Shown here: piece by piece, positions 60,082 through 64,000 of the stretch | Position numbering within the stretch: the stretch's first letter is position 1 | Layout: every line of letters begins with the position of its first letter | Assembly: GCF_000702445.1 (NCBI RefSeq) | Contig: NZ_JNIF01000003.1 | Location: 1,736,001 to 1,800,000 of the forward strand | DNA length: 64,000 bases | From: Bryobacter aggregatus MPL3 | Lineage (GTDB): Bacteria; Acidobacteriota; Terriglobia; Bryobacterales; Bryobacteraceae | Direction: 5' to 3' | Translations under genes and position numbers: made by a program | Notes under the pieces: model-generated | The model's input: only the letters and a program-made list of their open reading frames with translations | Databases searched by the model: none | Told to the model about the DNA's origin: nothing

Positions 60082-62121
60082 TTGTCCACTCAAAAATTTA
60101 AGCTCGCGGGAGACTACCGTCCCCGCGGCGATCAAGAGACTGCGATTGCTGAGCTTGTGCGGGGCCTTGCCGAGCAGGAACCCTATCAGACGCTGCTCGG
60201 TGTCACCGGCAGCGGCAAGACCTTTACGATGGCCAAGATCATCGAGACGATCAATCGTCCCAGTCTGATCCTGGCCCACAATAAAACGCTAGCCGCGCAA
60301 CTTTACCAGGAATTCAAGCAGTTCTTTCCGAACAATGCAGTTGAGTATTTCGTAAGCTACTACGACTACTACCAGCCTGAGGCGTATATTCCCAATAGCG
60401 ACACCTATATCGAGAAGGAATCGACGGTCAACGATGAGCTGGACAAGCTGCGTCTGGCGGCGACGCGTTCTCTGTTTGAGCGGCGCGATGTCGTGATCAT
60501 CTCCAGCGTGAGCTGCATCTACGGCCTGGGCTCGCCCGAGGCGTATTACGGGATGTTGCTGATGCTCGAGAAGGGCAAGACGATGAAGCGGGCCGACATC
60601 ATCGCCAAGCTGGTGGAGATCCTGTATCAGCGCAATGATCAAGACTTCACGCGCGGCACCTTCCGGGTGCGCGGTGATGTGATCGAGGTGTTCCCCACCT
60701 ATGACGACAATGCCTTCCGCATCGAACTGTGGGGCGACGAGATTGAAGGGCTCTCGCAGATCGATCCCTTGCTGGGCACCGTCAAGCAGACCTATGAACG
60801 GCTACCGATCTATCCAAAGAGCCACTATGTACTGACCCCCGTCACCAAGGAGCAGGCGCAGGTGACCATCGAGCAGGAACTCTTGTCGTGGAACGCGCAA
60901 ATGGAGCGCGAGGGCAAGCTGATTGAGGCACAGCGCATCTGGCAGCGCACGCAGTTTGACCTGGAGATGATCAAGACCATCGGCTATTGCCACGGGATCG
61001 AGAACTACTCGCGGCACTTTACGGGACGGCTGCCGGGCGAGGCGCCACCGACGCTGCTGGACTATCTGCCGGCAGACGCCGTGCTGTTTATCGACGAATC
61101 GCATGTAACGATGCCGCAGTTGCAGGGAATGTGGGGCGGTGACCGCTCGCGCAAGGAAAATCTGGTGAAGTTTGGCTTCCGCCTGCCCAGTGCTCTCGAC
61201 AACCGGCCGCTGACCTTTGAAGAGTTTGAGAACCGCGTCAACCAGGCGATCTTCGTCTCGGCAACCCCAGGGCCCTATGAACTGACCAAGAGCGGTGGCG
61301 TGATCGTTGAACAGGTGATCCGACCCACCGGGCTGATCGATCCAGTGATCGAAGTCCGTCCGATCAAGGGGCAGGTGGACGACCTGTTGCAGGAGATTCG
61401 CATTCGCGCAGAGAAGGGCGAGCGGGTGTTGATCACGACGCTGACCAAGCGGATGTCGGAGGATCTGAGCCAGTACTACTCCGAGGTTGGGGTCAAAGTG
61501 CAGTATCTGCACTCCGAAGTAACTACGCTGGACCGGGTAAAAATCCTGCGGGATCTGCGCAAGGGCATCTATGATTGCCTGATTGGTGTCAATCTGTTGC
61601 GCGAAGGGCTGGATCTGCCTGAAGTTTCGCTGGTGGCGATCCTCGATGCGGACAAGGAAGGCTTCCTGCGCTCCACCGGATCCCTGATCCAAACGATCGG
61701 CCGGGCGGCCCGAAATGCAAATGGACGGGCGATTCTCTATGCCGATGTCATGACGGATTCGATGCGCCGTGCCATTGATGAAACAAACCGCCGTCGCGAG
61801 ATACAGAAGGACTACAATGAGCGGAACGGAATTACGCCGCAGTCGATCATCAAGCCGATCGACATGAACCTGGTGCACATGGCTGAGGCGGATTACATTA
61901 CCATTCCGTTGGAAGACGAAAAGCCAGATGAAGTGGATTCGCTCAGCGCAGAGCAGCTTGTGAAGTACCTTGCCGAAATGGAACAGAAGATGCGGGATGC
62001 CGCCAAGAGTTTCGAATTCGAGAAGGCTGCGCAGTTGAGAGATCGCCTGAAGGCTCTGAGGAGTAAGCTAATCGATGCCCAAAGCGCCGCGGACGGCACT
62101 GATCGGAGTGGGACCAGTTAG
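60082..62121 (+). CDS. uvrB: UvrABC system protein B
   Basis: Damage-verification subunit of nucleotide-excision repair, loaded on DNA by UvrA and cut with UvrC. The 679-residue protein has Walker A GVTGSGKT, the damage-binding hairpin [23 protein letters not shown]-like [14 protein letters not shown], motif V/VI segments ([33 protein letters not shown]) and a C-terminal UVR domain ([21 protein letters not shown]) that binds UvrC. TTG at 60082 is taken as the start because [17 protein letters not shown] is the usual N-terminus. Confidence 0.97.
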   Translation: MSTQKFKLAGDYRPRGDQETAIAELVRGLAEQEPYQTLLGVTGSGKTFTMAKIIETINRPSLILAHNKTLAAQLYQEFKQFFPNNAVEYFVSYYDYYQPEAYIPNSDTYIEKESTVNDELDKLRLAATRSLFERRDVVIISSVSCIYGLGSPEAYYGMLLMLEKGKTMKRADIIAKLVEILYQRNDQDFTRGTFRVRGDVIEVFPTYDDNAFRIELWGDEIEGLSQIDPLLGTVKQTYERLPIYPKSHYVLTPVTKEQAQVTIEQELLSWNAQMEREGKLIEAQRIWQRTQFDLEMIKTIGYCHGIENYSRHFTGRLPGEAPPTLLDYLPADAVLFIDESHVTMPQLQGMWGGDRSRKENLVKFGFRLPSALDNRPLTFEEFENRVNQAIFVSATPGPYELTKSGGVIVEQVIRPTGLIDPVIEVRPIKGQVDDLLQEIRIRAEKGERVLITTLTKRMSEDLSQYYSEVGVKVQYLHSEVTTLDRVKILRDLRKGIYDCLIGVNLLREGLDLPEVSLVAILDADKEGFLRSTGSLIQTIGRAARNANGRAILYADVMTDSMRRAIDETNRRREIQKDYNERNGITPQSIIKPIDMNLVHMAEADYITIPLEDEKPDEVDSLSAEQLVKYLAEMEQKMRDAAKSFEFEKAAQLRDRLKALRSKLIDAQSAADGTDRSGTS

Positions 62122-62902
62122 CCAGTCTTGGGTAGCGAAGCTCCCCGGATTGCAGCAGAATCTGGGGCCGGTGAAATCAACCTCATTGAGAGTTGCGAGC
62201 CGGCTTGTGAACGCAATCAAGGCTGGTGTTGCGACCGACTCGTTAGAGACAATTCGGAAGGTAGAACTGGTTCTCCTGGCAATTCCAGAAACACAACTGG
62301 ATGGCTGGGTGGCGCAAATCTGTGAGAGTAAGATCGATTGGGCCGGCGTGAGTTTCGTCGTCTGTTCCGGGGCTCGAGATAGTACTTCACTGAAAGCACT
62401 GCGCAACTGCGGCGCCTCGACGGCGTCGCTGGACAAGATAGACCTTTTCGAAGGGAAACGCTATCTCTTCGAGGGTTCCAAAGTAGCCCTGCATCGGTTA
62501 CGGCGTCTTGTCGAGAAGACGGGAGCGGCACGGATTGTGCCCTTGAACGATGGCATGCGCGCCGTGTATGAAGCCGGACTGACCTTTGCCTCAGGGATGA
62601 CCTTTCCAATGATCGCTGCTGCGGTGGATACGATGCGGGCCGCTGGCTTGCACTCGAAGATCGCCGAAGGAGTGGTGGAAACGGCAGTACTCGGAGCGGT
62701 GCGGTCCTATCTGCGCGCGGGCAAGCGCGGATGGACTGGTCCCATTGCGATGGGAGACCGCGTCGCAATGCGAAAGCAATACCAAGGGCTGTTTGACGTG
62801 GAGCCCGTATTGGCGGAGATGTATCTGAAGATCGCGTTGGACTATCTGGTGGAGAGAGTGCCAACTGTAAAACGCCGTCGCCAAAAGCCTCAGGAGTATT
62901 AA
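62075..62902 (+). CDS. DUF2520-like Rossmann-fold protein
   Basis: A 275-residue protein with an N-terminal NAD(P)-type start ([18 protein letters not shown]), [17 protein letters not shown] and [15 protein letters not shown], then a helical C-terminal half ([37 protein letters not shown]). This layout matches DUF2520 proteins related to pyrroline-5-carboxylate and ketopantoate reductases. The usual GxGxxG is reduced to GVGPVS. It overlaps uvrB by 47 bases. Its stop shares TTAA with the stop of the cytochrome gene on the other strand. Substrate unknown. Confidence 0.8.
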   Translation: MPKAPRTALIGVGPVSQSWVAKLPGLQQNLGPVKSTSLRVASRLVNAIKAGVATDSLETIRKVELVLLAIPETQLDGWVAQICESKIDWAGVSFVVCSGARDSTSLKALRNCGASTASLDKIDLFEGKRYLFEGSKVALHRLRRLVEKTGAARIVPLNDGMRAVYEAGLTFASGMTFPMIAAAVDTMRAAGLHSKIAEGVVETAVLGAVRSYLRAGKRGWTGPIAMGDRVAMRKQYQGLFDVEPVLAEMYLKIALDYLVERVPTVKRRRQKPQEY

Positions 62903-64000
62903 ATCGATTTCAAGTATTCGATCAGCGCCCAGCGGTCACTCTCCGGGAGATTGGGGCCTACAACTCCATTGCCCCGCGGCCCATCCTCAAACCAATGACC
63001 TTCATTGCTGTTGCCGGGGTGGGTGTATTCGAACTTGTAGCCGCCAGGAAACTCGCCGGTTTCATAACCAACTTTGATTGGATCGTAGTTCTTATTGCCA
63101 AGCCAGAACTCCGGTTTTCCGCGCTGCTGTCGGCCTGTCAATAGCGAATAGAGGTTGGGAACCGAGCCGTTGTGGAGGTAGGGCGCACAGGCCCAGATGC
63201 CATTCAAAGGTCTGGCTTTGTAGATGAGTTGCGCACGCACGGCCGGGGTGTTGTCCGAGCGATAACCAGACCATTCCGCGCGTTGCTCCGGGCTGAAGTT
63301 CATCTTGGCGAAGTATTGGTCGCGGATGCCCTTGGTGACCAGTTCCAGGCCAGCACCGGCGGAGACGATTCCTTTGTTGAGGGCTCCGGTGTCGGCGGTG
63401 CGGTTCATGAAGAGCGTGGCTTGTTGCGGGTCTGTGCCGATGACCGGGAGCGGGATGTCTCTGAGATTGAGAAAGCGCTTGCCCGCGGGGTTGACCACCC
63501 AGTATTGGGGCTTTGGCTCGCGAAGGTCCCGTTCGAGCTCCTGCCGCGGAGGGAGATGGCAGCCTTGGCAGTGTTCGCGATAGAGTGCTTCGCCACGGGT
63601 GACCTTGGCTGGGTCGAGAGGCGGAAAGATCGCAGGCCACTGCGGTGATTTCAAGCCTGTCAATGGGGCAGGTCCGGAGAGGAGATCTTCGAGCGCCTTC
63701 AGGCCCGGCATGTCGATACTGCTATCGAAACTCGTTGCGGTGGGACCGTAGAGTTTGGCAACCGCGCGGACGCCAAGCGCTTCTCCGATGTTGCGTACCA
63801 GCGGGTCGGCAATGCTGGAATTGTACTGGACCCAGGTGAACCAGGAGGCGTCCCAGACCTGCGGGAAGCGCACGGGCGAGTTGCCCTGGGCGAAGTTCTT
63901 TTCGTTCTGCATGTCCATGGCGAAGACCTGATTGCCGATGCGCGTGAGCGCGTCTGTGCGGCCGAAACCCGCGTCGTGCGGATAGACATTGCCGCGAGTG
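62899..64000 (-). CDS. Di-haem cytochrome c peroxidase / RoxA-like protein, 5' partial
   Basis: The frame remains open to base 64000 on the minus strand, so the N-terminus is outside the window; the ATG at 63918 is internal. The first visible residues (DAGFGRTDALTRIGNQVF) are typical of di-haem peroxidase and rubber-oxygenase-like cytochromes. One haem motif is present (CQGCH, about residue 117 from that ATG), followed by YLHNGSVPNLYSLLTG. The first haem site would lie upstream. It is probably periplasmic. It converges with the DUF2520-like gene. Confidence 0.85.
   Translation of the reverse strand, partial: TRGNVYPHDAGFGRTDALTRIGNQVFAMDMQNEKNFAQGNSPVRFPQVWDASWFTWVQYNSSIADPLVRNIGEALGVRAVAKLYGPTATSFDSSIDMPGLKALEDLLSGPAPLTGLKSPQWPAIFPPLDPAKVTRGEALYREHCQGCHLPPRQELERDLREPKPQYWVVNPAGKRFLNLRDIPLPVIGTDPQQATLFMNRTADTGALNKGIVSAGAGLELVTKGIRDQYFAKMNFSPEQRAEWSGYRSDNTPAVRAQLIYKARPLNGIWACAPYLHNGSVPNLYSLLTGRQQRGKPEFWLGNKNYDPIKVGYETGEFPGGYKFEYTHPGNSNEGHWFEDGPRGNGVVGPNLPESDRWALIEYLKSI

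Noticed and set aside
1-64000. tRNA, rRNA, CRISPR arrays, insertion sequences
   Set aside because: Read for clover-leaf T-loop sequences, repeat-spacer patterns, transposase motifs and terminal repeats; none was convincing.

Overview
The window reads as chromosomal DNA of a GC-rich Acidobacteriota bacterium, most like the Solibacter/Bryobacter group. The pointers are a VWFA-related secreted protein of acidobacterial type, a large carboxypeptidase-regulatory/TonB-receptor-like outer-membrane protein, an OmpA-like protein with Ig-like repeats, a DUF1501/DUF1549/DUF1553 pair, PEP-CTERM proteins, and long same-strand runs with ATGA and TAATG overlaps. No rRNA, tRNA, CRISPR array, insertion sequence or phage gene was seen. 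All assignments come from reading the sequence; no database search was run.

Layout. 1-3841 (+): a propeller protein cut by the window edge, an OmpA-like barrel protein, and PduO-type cobalamin adenosyltransferase. 3838-13554 (-): a PH-like membrane protein behind a giant Kgd/OdhA-type 2-oxoglutarate enzyme, a VWA protein, and an SGNH hydrolase/MBOAT/MBL-fold set that looks like an envelope O-acylation unit. 13620-17506 (+): a zinc-ribbon membrane protein, argC-argB and a GNAT acetylglutamate synthase candidate behind a two-box ARG operator, and a molybdopterin-binding-fold protein. 17549-31179 (-): an eight-gene unit with an HlyD adaptor, a C39-peptidase ABC exporter, a second ABC subunit, a TPR protein, DUF1501, DUF1549/DUF1553, WD40 and PPC-domain proteins.

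31371-35732 (+): rpoN-hpf-rapZ followed by a membrane glycosyltransferase. 35950-38691 (+): four PEP-CTERM paralogues, the last broken by an internal deletion. 38852-42142 (+): the TonB-receptor-like protein. 42665-45990: an accessory patch of unrecognised secreted or soluble proteins, including one with a CNF1/BLF1-like Gly-Cys...His signature and a facing lipoprotein gene. 45987-48140 (-): a urea transporter and a PD40 propeller protein. 48143-54340 (-): a lysine/diaminopimelate operon (dapE, asd, lysC, dapB, dapA, dapD) led by a bacilliredoxin; the PD40 gene is its last member. 54357-62902 (+): methyltransferase, GT2, membrane glycosyltransferase-like protein, FAD glycerol-3-phosphate dehydrogenase, YihY, an unlisted 55-residue basic protein, uvrB, and a DUF2520-like protein. 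62899-64000 (-): a c-type cytochrome cut by the window edge.

The main biosynthetic themes are arginine (argC, argB, argA-like) and lysine/diaminopimelate by the succinylase route. The items most worth follow-up are the CNF-like candidate, the exporter plus DUF1501/DUF1553 operon with a possible sigma-54 promoter facing rpoN, the ARG operator with enterobacterial geometry, the PEP-CTERM cassette array, and the 55-residue ORF before uvrB.
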